DNA of 64,000 nt from Mucilaginibacter glaciei (GTDB lineage Bacteria > Bacteroidota > Bacteroidia > Sphingobacteriales > Sphingobacteriaceae): positions 464,189-528,188 of the forward strand of contig NZ_JACWMX010000004.1 in NCBI RefSeq assembly GCF_014773245.1, in the 5' to 3' direction. The translations under genes and the position numbers were made by a program. Position 1 is the first letter of the stretch. Each line of letters opens with the position of its first letter. Under the pieces are notes generated by a model. That model made no database searches, was not told the DNA's origin, and was given only the letters and a program-made list of their open reading frames with translations. This document shows, piece by piece, positions 16,573-24,983 of this stretch.

Positions 16573-17784
16573 TTAATCCTCCGCCGTATCCCCGGCGCCA
16601 TTGTAGGCGCCTTTGCGTACTACCGGCATGCCTGTCATTTTAAACAGATCATCCAAATGCAGCAGGCTGCCATTCACTACATTGCCTAACAAAACAATGG
16701 TGACATCGTTTTTCATATCGCGCAAAAATATATGCCTGAACCCGTGCCACCAGCCGGTATGGTACACTACCTGCTGGCCCGGGCTTTCAAATAAACGCCA
16801 GCCGTAACCGTAATTAAAGTGCCCGCGAACCATTGGGTTATGCGGCGTGTAGGCCGAATCTTGTGTAGCCGGTTTAATCAATTTGCCCGCCCGTAATGCC
16901 TGGTCAAATATGTACAGATCACCAACGGTACTGTAAATTCCTTTATCGCCAACAGGGCCATCTAAAAAGTTTTGTGCTACGCTGTATTTCCAGCTGTTAC
17001 GGTCATGCCCCACTACATCGGCAGGGATCTTTTCATAAACCGCTTTAGAATATACGTTTGTATGTTTCATGCCTGCAGGGATGAAGATGTTGGCCTTCAT
17101 GTAATCCGAGTAGCTCATTTTGCTCACCTTTTCAATAATGGCACCCAGCACCATAAAATTGGAGTTGTTGTAGAGAAAGCTGGCGTTTGGCTTATTGAAA
17201 CGGGCAGGTTTGTACTGCGCTATCATATCCATCACCTCGGCATTGGTTAGGCCTTTCTTTTGGTTAAGGTGCTGCGAGCGGTAAATACCATCTACAAAGT
17301 AAACGTAATTCATCATGCCCGAACGGTGGGTAAGCAGCAGGCGGATGGTGATCCCGTCATACGGGAAATTAGGAAAAAAGTCTTTTACATCCTGGTCCAG
17401 CTTTATTTTGCCGCGCTCCCAAAGTTGCATAATGGCGGTACCCGTCATGGTTTTGGTTACCGATGCCAGCTCGAACTGCGAATTGATCTTTAAACTATCG
17501 CGGGTAAGATGATTGGCCCAACCGTAGCTGCCCTCATATAAAATCTTACCTTTTTTAGCAACCAGTACGTTGCCGTTAAAGGCGCTCACTTTATGCAAGT
17601 GTTCCATAAAGGCTTCGATCTGTTTGTCGCCTTTTTTAGGGTCGTATTTTAAGAGATTTTCTGAATTAAAGGGCTTTTCAGGATCGGTATTACCATTTTT
17701 GCTGTCGCCATGGCCGGAAGAACAAGAGGTTAAAATTAAGAGTACGGAGGCGCAGGACAGGAGGGTTTTGAACACTAACTTCAT
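16573..17784 (-). CDS. Serine hydrolase lipoprotein (beta-lactamase class C / esterase-like)
   Basis: A 403-residue secreted protein with a lipobox (LILTSCSSG, Cys near residue 21), so it is probably membrane-anchored. The class C beta-lactamase/transpeptidase-like domain has the SxxK motif in LASVTKTMTG, the Tyr motif as YNNSN, and HTG (in YHTGWWHGF) in the place of KTG. Such proteins are usually carboxylesterases or D-amino-acid peptidases and not resistance enzymes. The substrate is unknown. Standing alone, it is divergent from the TPR gene. Confidence 0.88.
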   Translation of the reverse strand: MKLVFKTLLSCASVLLILTSCSSGHGDSKNGNTDPEKPFNSENLLKYDPKKGDKQIEAFMEHLHKVSAFNGNVLVAKKGKILYEGSYGWANHLTRDSLKINSQFELASVTKTMTGTAIMQLWERGKIKLDQDVKDFFPNFPYDGITIRLLLTHRSGMMNYVYFVDGIYRSQHLNQKKGLTNAEVMDMIAQYKPARFNKPNASFLYNNSNFMVLGAIIEKVSKMSYSDYMKANIFIPAGMKHTNVYSKAVYEKIPADVVGHDRNSWKYSVAQNFLDGPVGDKGIYSTVGDLYIFDQALRAGKLIKPATQDSAYTPHNPMVRGHFNYGYGWRLFESPGQQVVYHTGWWHGFRHIFLRDMKNDVTIVLLGNVVNGSLLHLDDLFKMTGMPVVRKGAYNGAGDTAED

Positions 17785-17884
17785 GGATAAATTTCTTTCA
17801 CGTAACGAACGCGAAAATTAGAAATAATATATAGCATGTATAAGAGAAATGTTCAAATAATGTTTCGGGGTAGTTTTAAACATT

Positions 17885-17892
17885 TAATTTTG
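17885..17892 (+). promoter_or_regulatory. -7 promoter box 4 nt before the TPR gene start
   Basis: TAATTTTG fits TAnnTTTG. Only 4 nt separate it from the ATG at 17897, so the transcript would start at or inside the start codon (leaderless). The -33 match is weak. Confidence 0.5.
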
Positions 17893-17896
17893 AGGT

Positions 17897-18916
17897 ATGG
17901 GAATTTGCTTTAAGGTTTTAATGATATGGATAGTTTTACTAGCCGGAGCTCATGCATTTGCGCAGAATAGTACCGGGGTAAATGATCTGATCAAACAGGG
18001 GCAGGCTTTTAGCGATCAGCAGAAATACACCGATGCTATTGCTAAATACAAAGAAGCCCTGATTGCCGAACCGGAAAACGACCGCGCAAATTACGAACTG
18101 GCCTATGCACTTTACTCCACTAATAAAGGGGCAGAAGGTATTCCCTATTTAGAAAAGGCCGTTGCTAACGGAAAGAGCGCATCTTTTAAGGCGGGGGCTT
18201 ACAGCTTATTGGGGAGCGTTTACAGTGCGGCTAATCAATTCCCCAAATCAATTGCGGCTTACCGCGACGGGATAAAGTTAGATAGCACCAATCAGCGGCT
18301 TTACTACAACCTGGGCATTACGCAATACCGTGCCCGCCAATACACTGATGCAGAGACAAGCTTTATCAGCGCTGTTATCATTGATAGCGCGTATGCTGCG
18401 AGTATACGCATGTATGCGTTGACCGCCTTTCATCAAAATAAACGGGCGGAGGCTTTATTAGGTTTCTGCAGGTTTTTAATGATAGACCCCACCGGACCGC
18501 AAAGCGCCGAAGCCTTTGGCAACCTGCAAAATATTTTAAACGGTGGTGCGCTCAAACCCGAGCCGGGCTATAAATCATCGGCTGCTGTGAAAGCTTTAGC
18601 TTCATACCAAAACCTGTTATTAACAAAAGCGCTTGCAGGTTTTGCCACACGCCGTTATGCCTCACCAACGGATCTGTTAGCTACGCAATTGAAGGCGGTA
18701 TTTGGTGCGTTAGGTAGTATGCCCCGCGATAAGTATTTCGCTTGGTATGGTTTTGCCGATTATTTTTATAAGCTTTCGCAAACAGATAATTTTTCAACTT
18801 TTATAAAGGTGATTAGCCAGAAATCGACACCTGCGAATGGGAAATGGCTAAAGGATAACGCAGATAAAGTGGCGTCTTACGAGGCTTGGGTAAAGATTAA
18901 TAAATTAACCCTTTAA
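17897..18916 (+). CDS. Secreted TPR-repeat protein
   Basis: A 339-residue protein with a signal peptide (MGICFKVLMIWIVLLAGAHAFAQ) and about four tetratricopeptide repeats between residues 27 and 190, for example YTDAIAKYKEALIAEPENDR and YYNLGITQYRARQYTDAETS. The C-terminal half (about 200-339) is helical without a recognised domain. TPR proteins scaffold protein complexes in the periplasm; no partner is evident. It is divergent from the serine hydrolase gene and followed by fumC with its own promoter. Confidence 0.82.
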   Translation: MGICFKVLMIWIVLLAGAHAFAQNSTGVNDLIKQGQAFSDQQKYTDAIAKYKEALIAEPENDRANYELAYALYSTNKGAEGIPYLEKAVANGKSASFKAGAYSLLGSVYSAANQFPKSIAAYRDGIKLDSTNQRLYYNLGITQYRARQYTDAETSFISAVIIDSAYAASIRMYALTAFHQNKRAEALLGFCRFLMIDPTGPQSAEAFGNLQNILNGGALKPEPGYKSSAAVKALASYQNLLLTKALAGFATRRYASPTDLLATQLKAVFGALGSMPRDKYFAWYGFADYFYKLSQTDNFSTFIKVISQKSTPANGKWLKDNADKVASYEAWVKINKLTL

Positions 18917-18965
18917 CATAACAAAAAGATTACCCGCCACATTCCGGTAAAACCACATAAAACCC

Positions 18966-18973
18966 TAAATTTG
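18966..18973 (+). promoter_or_regulatory. -7 promoter box for fumC
   Basis: TAAATTTG fits the Bacteroidota TAnnTTTG box and lies 25 nt before the fumC ATG. No good TTTG is seen 19-21 bp upstream. Confidence 0.45.
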
Positions 18974-18998
18974 CACCTGCAAAAACATTCGATCAATT

Positions 18999-20396
18999 AT
19001 GAGTTTCAGAACCGAATATGATACTATGGGTGCCGTGCAGGTACCGGCCGATAAATACTGGGGCGCACAAACCGAACGCTCCCGTAATAATTTTAAAATT
19101 GGGCCCGAAGCATCGATGCCGAAAGAGATCATTGATGCCTTTGCCTACCTTAAAAAGGCTGCCGCTTACACTAATACAGATTGCGGTGTATTGCCGGCCG
19201 AAAAACGCGACATGATTGCCGCCGTGTGTGACGAGATCCTGACCGGCGCGCTGAACAGCGAGTTCCCGCTGGTGATCTGGCAAACAGGTTCGGGCACGCA
19301 ATCAAACATGAACGTGAACGAGGTTGTTGCCAACCGCAGCCACGTTTTAGCAGGCAACACATTGGGCGAGGGTAAAACCTTTATCCACCCTAATGATGAT
19401 GTAAACAAGTCGCAGTCGTCAAATGATACCTACCCAACAGCAATGCACATTGCTGCTTATAAAATATTAATTGATGTAACTATCCCGGGCATCGAAAAAT
19501 TACGCGATACCCTGCAGGCAAAAAGCGAAGCCTTTAAGAGCGTGGTAAAGATAGGTCGTACCCATTTAATGGATGCTACACCGCTTACTTTAGGCCAGGA
19601 ATTTTCCGGCTATGTATCACAGTTAAATCATGGTTTAAAAGCCTTGCGCAATACCCTTGACCACCTGAGCGAACTGGCATTAGGCGGCACTGCTGTTGGT
19701 ACGGGGATCAACACCCCCAAAGGGTATGATGTTAAGGTGGCCGAGTACATTGCACAATTTACCGGCTTGCCTTTTATCACCGCCGAAAATAAATTTGAGG
19801 CTTTGGCAGCGCATGATGCTATTGTAGAAAGCCACGGTGCTTTAAAGCAAATAGCGGTGTCATTAATGAAGATTGCTAACGATATCCGGATGCTGGCTTC
19901 GGGTCCGCGCTCGGGTATCGGCGAGATCCACATCCCGGATAATGAGCCGGGTTCATCAATCATGCCGGGTAAAGTTAACCCAACGCAAAACGAAGCCGTA
20001 ACGATGGTTGCAGCACAGGTAATGGGTAATGATGTTACCATTTCTATAGGCGGTTCTAACGGGCACTATGAGTTGAATGTATTTAAGCCGGTTATGGCTG
20101 CTAACTTCCTGCAATCAGCACGTTTAATTGGCGATGCCTGTGTATCGTTTAACGATCATTGCGCGGTTGGTATCGAACCAAATTACGAAGGCATCAAAAA
20201 GCACCTCGAAAACTCACTAATGTTAGTAACTGCGCTAAACCCGCACATTGGTTATGAGAACGCGGCCAAAATTGCCAAGACGGCTTTAAAGGAAAAACTG
20301 ACCCTTCGCGAAGCGGCTGTTGGCTTAGGCTTACTAACCAGCGAGCAGTTTGACGAATGGGTTAAACCCGAAGATATGATTGGCGGTTTAAAATAA
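18999..20396 (+). CDS. fumC: Class II fumarate hydratase
   Basis: A 465-residue oxygen-stable fumarase that interconverts fumarate and L-malate in the TCA cycle. Diagnostic segments are all present: [16 protein letters not shown] (substrate site), [28 protein letters not shown], and the family signature [13 protein letters not shown]. Length and ends match FumC of other bacteria. It lacks any Fe-S ligand pattern, as expected for the class II enzyme. A compact terminator follows 14 nt after the stop. Confidence 0.96.
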   Translation: MSFRTEYDTMGAVQVPADKYWGAQTERSRNNFKIGPEASMPKEIIDAFAYLKKAAAYTNTDCGVLPAEKRDMIAAVCDEILTGALNSEFPLVIWQTGSGTQSNMNVNEVVANRSHVLAGNTLGEGKTFIHPNDDVNKSQSSNDTYPTAMHIAAYKILIDVTIPGIEKLRDTLQAKSEAFKSVVKIGRTHLMDATPLTLGQEFSGYVSQLNHGLKALRNTLDHLSELALGGTAVGTGINTPKGYDVKVAEYIAQFTGLPFITAENKFEALAAHDAIVESHGALKQIAVSLMKIANDIRMLASGPRSGIGEIHIPDNEPGSSIMPGKVNPTQNEAVTMVAAQVMGNDVTISIGGSNGHYELNVFKPVMAANFLQSARLIGDACVSFNDHCAVGIEPNYEGIKKHLENSLMLVTALNPHIGYENAAKIAKTALKEKLTLREAAVGLGLLTSEQFDEWVKPEDMIGGLK

Positions 20397-20410
20397 TAGC
20401 CTCACACCAA

Positions 20411-20438
20411 CCCCTCTCTACACAGAGAGGGGCTTTTT
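20411..20438 (+). terminator. Terminator after fumC
   Basis: Stem CCCCTCTCT / AGAGAGGGG with a 4-nt loop is followed by CTTTTT. It lies just ahead of the lipoprotein start at 20453. Confidence 0.85.
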
Positions 20439-20452
20439 ACTTGCTGAACCCA

Positions 20453-20956
20453 ATGCCGAAGCGCAACATCATCTATCTTTTTTCTTTCGTAGTTCTGCTG
20501 GTAACCGCCTGCAAATTCAACCCCAATATGCAAAAACCGGGAGAGAATTACCTGCAGGGTGAGTGGCGGCAGGATACATCTGTATTGCAAAAAAAATTGG
20601 TAGATTATTCTTTATATAACCTAAGGTTCAACTGCGATTCGTTTTTTGTGAGCATCAAAACTTTCAGCAAAGCAAACGCCGGAGCCGATAGCTGTACCAA
20701 AAATGGGCAATGGACAGAATATGCCAAAGGTGTATATCAGCAAAGCAATGATACCCTGCATGTACGCGGCTTGTTCTGCAATGCTAACTACACTTATAAA
20801 GAACCAACGGGCTGCTACCGTTCCGGTGTGTATGAAGAATATTTTAAAGTTGCTAATAAAGGCGATTCTACCGTTCAGTTCAACCCTACATCAAGCACCA
20901 TAGCTATTAAAGCCCACTTAATAAAACGAAACACCTGTAATCCAAAACCACTGTAA
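20453..20956 (+). CDS. Small lipoprotein of unknown function
   Basis: From the ATG at 20453 (preferred to an upstream TTG at 20441) the protein has 167 residues: a signal peptide MPKRNIIYLFSFVVLLVTAC with the lipobox LVTAC, then a soluble domain with paired cysteines (NCDSF, DSCTKNG, LFCNANY, TGCYRSG, NTCNP) that could form disulfides. No family recognised. It is 3 nt upstream of the S1/P1 nuclease gene and probably co-transcribed, which hints at an envelope or scavenging role. Confidence 0.7.
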   Translation: MPKRNIIYLFSFVVLLVTACKFNPNMQKPGENYLQGEWRQDTSVLQKKLVDYSLYNLRFNCDSFFVSIKTFSKANAGADSCTKNGQWTEYAKGVYQQSNDTLHVRGLFCNANYTYKEPTGCYRSGVYEEYFKVANKGDSTVQFNPTSSTIAIKAHLIKRNTCNPKPL

Positions 20957-20959
20957 TAT

Positions 20960-21757
20960 ATGAAAACCAGTATTTTAAAAAAGATCTTGTTAGGCGTAGC
21001 CATCCTATACCTGCCTATACAAACTATGGCCTGGGGTACCAACGGCCACCGTATTTGTGGCCAGATAGCAGATAGCTACCTGACCCCCAAAGCGCGTGCT
21101 GCTGTCAAGGCCATTTTAGGCGATGAATCGATAGCGATGGCCAGCAATTGGGCCGATTTTATTAAATCTGACCCTAACTTTAATTACCTGTATAACTGGC
21201 ACTTTATCAACTTCGATAAATCACTTTCGCAGGCGGATATGCAGGCTTATTTAAAGGCCGACACCGCTACAGATGCTTATACAAAAATCGGCTTTTTAAC
21301 CGCTCAGCTGAAAAATAAAAACCTGTCTAAAACAAATAAATTGCTTTACCTGCGTATGCTGATCCATATTGTTGAGGATGTTCACCAGCCGTTTCATACC
21401 GGGCACCTGTCTGACAAAGGCGGTAACGATGTTAAGGTAATGTGGTACGATAAGGAAAGCAACCTGCACTCTATATGGGATTCGCAAATGATCGATGCGC
21501 AGCAATTAAGTTATACTGAATATGTATTGGCTATTAACCATACTACTTTAGCGCAGCGTGCCATATGGCAAAAGGCCACTGTTGGCCAATGGTTGTTTGA
21601 ATCTAACCAGATAGTAGACAAGTTATATTTAGAAACTAAAAACGGCGACAAGGTAAATACCTACAAATACATTTTTAAAAACCTGGCCACTGTAAACGAG
21701 CAACTGCTTAAAGGCGGCGTACGTTTAGCCGGTGTATTAAACCAGATATTTGGGTAG
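20960..21757 (+). CDS. S1/P1 nuclease, secreted zinc-dependent
   Basis: A 265-residue protein with a signal peptide ending at TMA-WG. S1/P1 enzymes use the mature N-terminal Trp as a zinc ligand, and WGTNGHRICGQIAD fits that exactly. Further ligands are seen in NWADFIKSD, YNWHFIN, HIVEDVHQPFHTGH and GGNDVKV. The three-zinc active site cleaves single-stranded nucleic acids and removes 3' phosphates, probably for periplasmic nutrient scavenging. Length is normal. Confidence 0.93.
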   Translation: MKTSILKKILLGVAILYLPIQTMAWGTNGHRICGQIADSYLTPKARAAVKAILGDESIAMASNWADFIKSDPNFNYLYNWHFINFDKSLSQADMQAYLKADTATDAYTKIGFLTAQLKNKNLSKTNKLLYLRMLIHIVEDVHQPFHTGHLSDKGGNDVKVMWYDKESNLHSIWDSQMIDAQQLSYTEYVLAINHTTLAQRAIWQKATVGQWLFESNQIVDKLYLETKNGDKVNTYKYIFKNLATVNEQLLKGGVRLAGVLNQIFG

Positions 21758-21839
21758 TATATGTGCGGATGCGCCGATTTTAAATGTGCAAATGAGGCGC
21801 ATTCGAATATCTGCACATCTTCATATTTGCACATCTTTA
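21758..21839. repeat. Palindromic intergenic repeat, same style as 16446-16570
   Basis: The left half reads TATGTGCGGATGCGCC and ATGTGCAAATGAGGCGC, the right half the complementary words ATATCTGCACATCTTCATAT and TTGCACATC. It lies between the nuclease stop and the phosphatase ATG. Confidence 0.6.
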
Positions 21840-21841
21840 TT

Positions 21842-22276
21842 ATGAAAATACTAATGGTTTGCTTGGGTAATATTTGTCGTTCGCCGCTGGCGGAGGGAAT
21901 TATGCAGCACCTGGCAGATAAGGCCGGGCTGGATTGGCACGTAGATTCGGCGGGTACCGGCGACTGGCATGTAGGCCGAGGGCCCGACAGGCGTTCGGTA
22001 AAGGCTGCTGCAGATCAGGGCATCGACATCAGCAAACAGGTTTGCCGGCTGTTTAACGTGAGCGACTTTGATAAATTCGACCTGATATTGGTGATGGATA
22101 AAAGTAACCTGGCTAACATATTGGCAATGGCCCGTAATGCAGAGGACCGCCAAAAGGTTAAAATGCTGTTGGGCGATCAGATAGTGCCAGATCCCTATTA
22201 TCACGATGCACAGTTTGCCCCTGTTTTTAAATTAATTGAAGCCGGCTGCAAAGAAATTATCAAACAGTATGCTTAA
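21842..22276 (+). CDS. Low-molecular-weight protein-tyrosine phosphatase
   Basis: With the ATG at 21842 the protein is 144 residues, normal for the family; an upstream in-frame GTG would extend it into a palindromic repeat and is rejected. The P-loop CLGNICRS (C7 nucleophile, R13) lies at the very N-terminus, and the general-acid loop DPYY is present near residue 120. It dephosphorylates phosphotyrosine proteins or acts as an arsenate-reductase-like enzyme; a role in exopolysaccharide control is common but no such genes are nearby. Confidence 0.92.
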   Translation: MKILMVCLGNICRSPLAEGIMQHLADKAGLDWHVDSAGTGDWHVGRGPDRRSVKAAADQGIDISKQVCRLFNVSDFDKFDLILVMDKSNLANILAMARNAEDRQKVKMLLGDQIVPDPYYHDAQFAPVFKLIEAGCKEIIKQYA

Positions 22277-22301
22277 GTTTGGATATAAACGTTAACCAAT
22301 C

Positions 22302-22787
22302 ATGAAAAAGATCCTTTTGAATTTGATGCTGATTATAGGAGTATTATCGGCACATGCACAGAATACAGCGGTAGATAAGATCACCACATCCTATATAGGT
22401 TTAAAGAATGCCTTGGTTGGCAGCAATGCAGAGTTAGCAAAAAGCCGTTCGGGCGAATTACTGGCTGCGTTATCTGCATCGATAAAGGGTTCAACTCCGG
22501 CTCAGCAAAAGCTGATGACCACCTATGGCGAGAAACTGAAATTTGATAGCCGCCACATTAGCGAAACAACAAAGATAGATCATCAGCGCGAACACTTTGA
22601 AAGCCTGTCAAAAAATATGTTTGCGTTAGTATCTGGCTTAAAGCTAAACAGCACTACGCTTTATCAGCAATATTGCCCAATGAAAAAGGCGTCATGGTTA
22701 AGTGAAACCGCCGATGTACGCAACCCTTACTACGGCGATGATATGCTGGAATGCGGCAAGGTGACAGCTACGTTGAAGGGGAAATAG
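22302..22787 (+). CDS. DUF3347 domain protein, secreted, probable metal (copper) handling
   Basis: A 161-residue protein with a signal peptide (cleavage after AHAQ) and the DUF3347 domain: an amphipathic helical part with TTSYIGLKNALVGSNAELA, then the conserved tail YCPMKKASWLSE and NPYYGDDMLECGKV. DUF3347 occurs alone or fused to CusB-type efflux adaptors and carries Cys/Met/His residues thought to bind copper. The presence of HYC_CC_PP, HMA and Met/His-rich proteins 1-4 kb downstream supports a copper role, though a 78-bp repeat and a minus-strand gene separate them. Confidence 0.8.
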   Translation: MKKILLNLMLIIGVLSAHAQNTAVDKITTSYIGLKNALVGSNAELAKSRSGELLAALSASIKGSTPAQQKLMTTYGEKLKFDSRHISETTKIDHQREHFESLSKNMFALVSGLKLNSTTLYQQYCPMKKASWLSETADVRNPYYGDDMLECGKVTATLKGK

Positions 22788-22799
22788 TATCACATAATT

Positions 22800-22877
22800 T
22801 GTCATGCTGAGCGATAGTGAGGCATTTTCTGATTTGTTTACACGTGGTAAGATCCTTCGCTATCGCTCAGGATGACA
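22800..22877 (-). repeat. 78-bp palindromic repeat, copy 1 (inverted relative to the copies near 34.8 kb)
   Basis: It begins TGTCATGCTGAGCGATAGTG and ends CTATCGCTCAGGATGACA. It has the same length and arms as 34796-34873 and 34915-34992. Both ends are complementary, so it can fold into a long hairpin. It lies between convergent genes and may act as a bidirectional terminator. Confidence 0.85.
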
Positions 22878-22961
22878 ACATTAAATTTAATGCCGAACAG
22901 AAAAGGCCCCGCATTGCAGGGCCTACTTCTTCGACAATCAATTAATCACTATACTTATTTA

Positions 22962-23879
22962 TTAGGACTGGGTAAGGTATCCGTTGATAACCTTAGTAGC
23001 TTCTTCTTTATTTTTGGCGGCACTCCATTTTTCCTTGGCCGATTGGTCGGCCATATCAAACAGGCGTTCATATAAACGTTTACCGTCTTTTTTATACGTT
23101 AACTTAATAGTGCCGTTTTTAGCAAATATGTTATCCCACGCAGAGCGTACATCTGTCCAGTAAGATTGCTGGCCTGCCCACCATTTTTTAGCAAAGGCGA
23201 AATTTGCTTCATCAGTTTTGGTAAACTCTTCATAGCCTTTTTCCTGCGCTAAAATTTTATCGCCTTCGGGCGCACGTACTACCTTTTTATTATCCTGCTC
23301 AAACATCCAGCCTTGTGGGGTAATGTAAATCCGGTTACCACGGCGCAATACATTATAATCTTTACGTTTAGTGTATTCGCGGCGTGGCAGCGGCGAATCG
23401 GTTTCGCTTTGCCATTGGTGGCGGCCGTCAACATGCGTCCAGGTACCAATACTTTCATAGCGAGGGCTGTCATCAACCTGCAAAACCTTTTGTACCCATC
23501 TACCTTTAACCTCATTAGGTTTTAGCGTTACCTTTTTCCAGGTGTTATCTTTATCAAACTTTAAAATGCTGGGTTGTTCATAAACCCAGTCTTCGCGCCA
23601 GTGTTTAATAACGGTTGTATCGTCAACAGCTAAAAGATGTTGTATAACGATTTTTTTCGGCGAGTCTTCTACAACTACCGCCCATTCGTTGCCCCAGGTA
23701 TGATAACGCGGATGGAATTTATAAGCTGTGTCTGCCGCGAATGTTTCCGCATAATCAAATGTAACTTTGTAATAGCCCGCCAATGATTTAATGGCTTGGC
23801 GGTCTTGCTCTAATTTAGATTGTGCTGTTACGGTTAGGGCCGCAATGCAAAAGGAGAGAAATAAGGTAAATTGTTTCAT
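22962..23879 (-). CDS. DUF6607 family protein, secreted, probably iron-regulated
   Basis: A 305-residue protein with a signal peptide (MKQFTLFLSFCIAALTVTAQ). The body matches the DUF6607 family by its Trp/Tyr-rich core: YHTWGNEWAVVVED, HWREDWVYEQP, GRWVQKVLQVDDSPRYESIG and the tail YERLFDMADQSAKEKW. The biochemical role is unknown. Its promoter carries a 17-bp palindrome of the Fur-box type immediately downstream of the -7 box, and a related operator precedes the TonB siderophore receptor at 38.7 kb, so I infer an iron- or heme-uptake function. Confidence 0.75.
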   Translation of the reverse strand: MKQFTLFLSFCIAALTVTAQSKLEQDRQAIKSLAGYYKVTFDYAETFAADTAYKFHPRYHTWGNEWAVVVEDSPKKIVIQHLLAVDDTTVIKHWREDWVYEQPSILKFDKDNTWKKVTLKPNEVKGRWVQKVLQVDDSPRYESIGTWTHVDGRHQWQSETDSPLPRREYTKRKDYNVLRRGNRIYITPQGWMFEQDNKKVVRAPEGDKILAQEKGYEEFTKTDEANFAFAKKWWAGQQSYWTDVRSAWDNIFAKNGTIKLTYKKDGKRLYERLFDMADQSAKEKWSAAKNKEEATKVINGYLTQS

Positions 23880-23887
23880 TGTTTTTA

Positions 23888-23904
23888 TTTAGATTAAATC
23901 TAAA
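23888..23904. promoter_or_regulatory. Fur-like operator upstream of the DUF6607 gene
   Basis: TTTAGATTAAATCTAAA is a perfect 8+1+8 palindrome. It sits at the expected transcription start of the minus-strand DUF6607 promoter, an ideal repressor position. It resembles the TTATTTAGAnTAATnnTAAATAA boxes at 38.7 kb. Confidence 0.65.
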
Positions 23905-23935
23905 CAAAGGAACACATTATTTTTTATTTTACAAA
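23905..23935 (-). promoter_or_regulatory. Promoter of the DUF6607 gene
   Basis: On the minus strand TTTG (23932-23935) and TTCCTTTG (23905-23912) are separated by exactly 19 bp, close to TTTG-N19-TAnnTTTG. The Fur-like palindrome abuts the -7 box. Confidence 0.55.
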
Positions 23936-23962
23936 CCACAGTGAAAATTTAACAGTTTACAA

Positions 23963-23993
23963 TTTGTAATCAGGTAGTTAAATCGTATTTTTG
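23963..23993 (+). promoter_or_regulatory. Promoter of the HYC_CC_PP gene
   Basis: TTTG (23963-23966) and TATTTTTG (23986-23993) are separated by exactly 19 bp. The box ends 3 nt before the ATG at 23997, implying a leaderless transcript. Confidence 0.65.
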
Positions 23994-23996
23994 TAT

Positions 23997-24386
23997 ATGA
24001 TCAAAAAATCGGGCGTCATACTATTAGCTGTACTGTATGCAATTACAGCGGCTGGTTTTGCGCTTAATTTACATTATTGCGGCAATACGGTTGCCTCGGT
24101 TAAGATCAATACACCGGCTAAAAGCTGTGCGCAGCCTATGGCTAAAACCAAAATGAACTGCTGTAAGGATGCCAAACTTGATGTAAAGGTTAAGGACGAT
24201 CATCAGGCAGAACAAAACTCTTTTTTAGCTAAAGTATTTGCGCTCGAGATCCCGAAGTTGCCGTATGAAGATATGGTTTTCGCGGCGCAGCAGGCGCTGG
24301 TTGAGCGGTTTTTTGACCGTGGCCCACCAGATATACCCTTCGAAAAAATTTCTGTTTACCTTAAAAATTGCATTTTCCGCATTTGA
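23997..24386 (+). CDS. HYC_CC_PP family protein, putative metal-binding secreted protein
   Basis: From the ATG at 23997 the protein has 129 residues: an N-terminal hydrophobic segment, then LNLHYCGN (HYC), a MNCCKD pair (CC) and RGPPDIP (PP), the three landmarks that name this Bacteroidota family. The Cys/His set suggests metal binding. It is transcribed just ahead of an HMA-domain protein and two outer-membrane-type proteins, one extremely Met/His-rich, so the set likely handles copper. The function is inferred from context only. Confidence 0.8.
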   Translation: MIKKSGVILLAVLYAITAAGFALNLHYCGNTVASVKINTPAKSCAQPMAKTKMNCCKDAKLDVKVKDDHQAEQNSFLAKVFALEIPKLPYEDMVFAAQQALVERFFDRGPPDIPFEKISVYLKNCIFRI

Positions 24387-24449
24387 TAAGTTTCAATAAC
24401 TCCGCGTTATTTTAAGTACTTATTATTTCAAGAATCAATTTTTACAAAC

Positions 24450-24959
24450 ATGAAAACTTTAAAAGCATATATCATCCTATTTATAGCAACCGTAGCTATT
24501 GCAAAAGCACAACAATTCACCAAAGCCGAATTGCAAGTTAGTGGCTTAACCTGTTCATTGTGCGCCAAGACTACCGAAAAATCATTAAAGGCGTTACCAT
24601 TTGTAAGCGAGATCAAACCCGATCTGATGCGTAACATCTACGTGATTACGTTTAAAAATGATGTGCCCGTTTCTTTCGACGAGATCAGCAAAAAGGTAAA
24701 AAACTCAGGTTTCTTTGTTAATTATCTGAAGACCACAGTCGACTTTAACAGTACCAAGGTTGCCGATAATTCTTTCACTGTTGGTGCCGATACTTACAAG
24801 ATCCTCACCACAGATAAGGCTTTAACCGGCCCGGTTTCTTTAACCATTGTTGATAAGGGTTTCGTGCCAAATTCTGTATCTAAAAAGTATATGGGTAAGG
24901 TTATTGCAGAAACACCGGCAACCACAACGGGCAGGGTATATCACGTAGCAGCAATTTAA
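24450..24959 (+). CDS. Secreted heavy-metal-associated (HMA) domain protein
   Basis: A 169-residue protein with a signal peptide (cleaved after AKAQ) and an HMA-type ferredoxin-like domain (about 24-95). The metal loop is GLTCSLCAKTTEKSL, a CxxC site of the copper-chaperone type (GMTCxxC in classic members). The C-terminal 70 residues are a small extra domain of unknown role. A periplasmic location with CxxC suggests Cu(I) capture or relay. It lies 63 nt after the HYC_CC_PP gene and 24 nt before the next gene. Confidence 0.85.
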   Translation: MKTLKAYIILFIATVAIAKAQQFTKAELQVSGLTCSLCAKTTEKSLKALPFVSEIKPDLMRNIYVITFKNDVPVSFDEISKKVKNSGFFVNYLKTTVDFNSTKVADNSFTVGADTYKILTTDKALTGPVSLTIVDKGFVPNSVSKKYMGKVIAETPATTTGRVYHVAAI

Positions 24960-24983
24960 GCGTCTTCTTAAACTCTCTTTTTT

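Noticed and set aside
16573..17784. Serine hydrolase as an antibiotic-resistance beta-lactamase
   Set aside because: It is a lipoprotein with YNN and HTG motif variants typical of esterase/peptidase-type class C homologues; nothing points to resistance.
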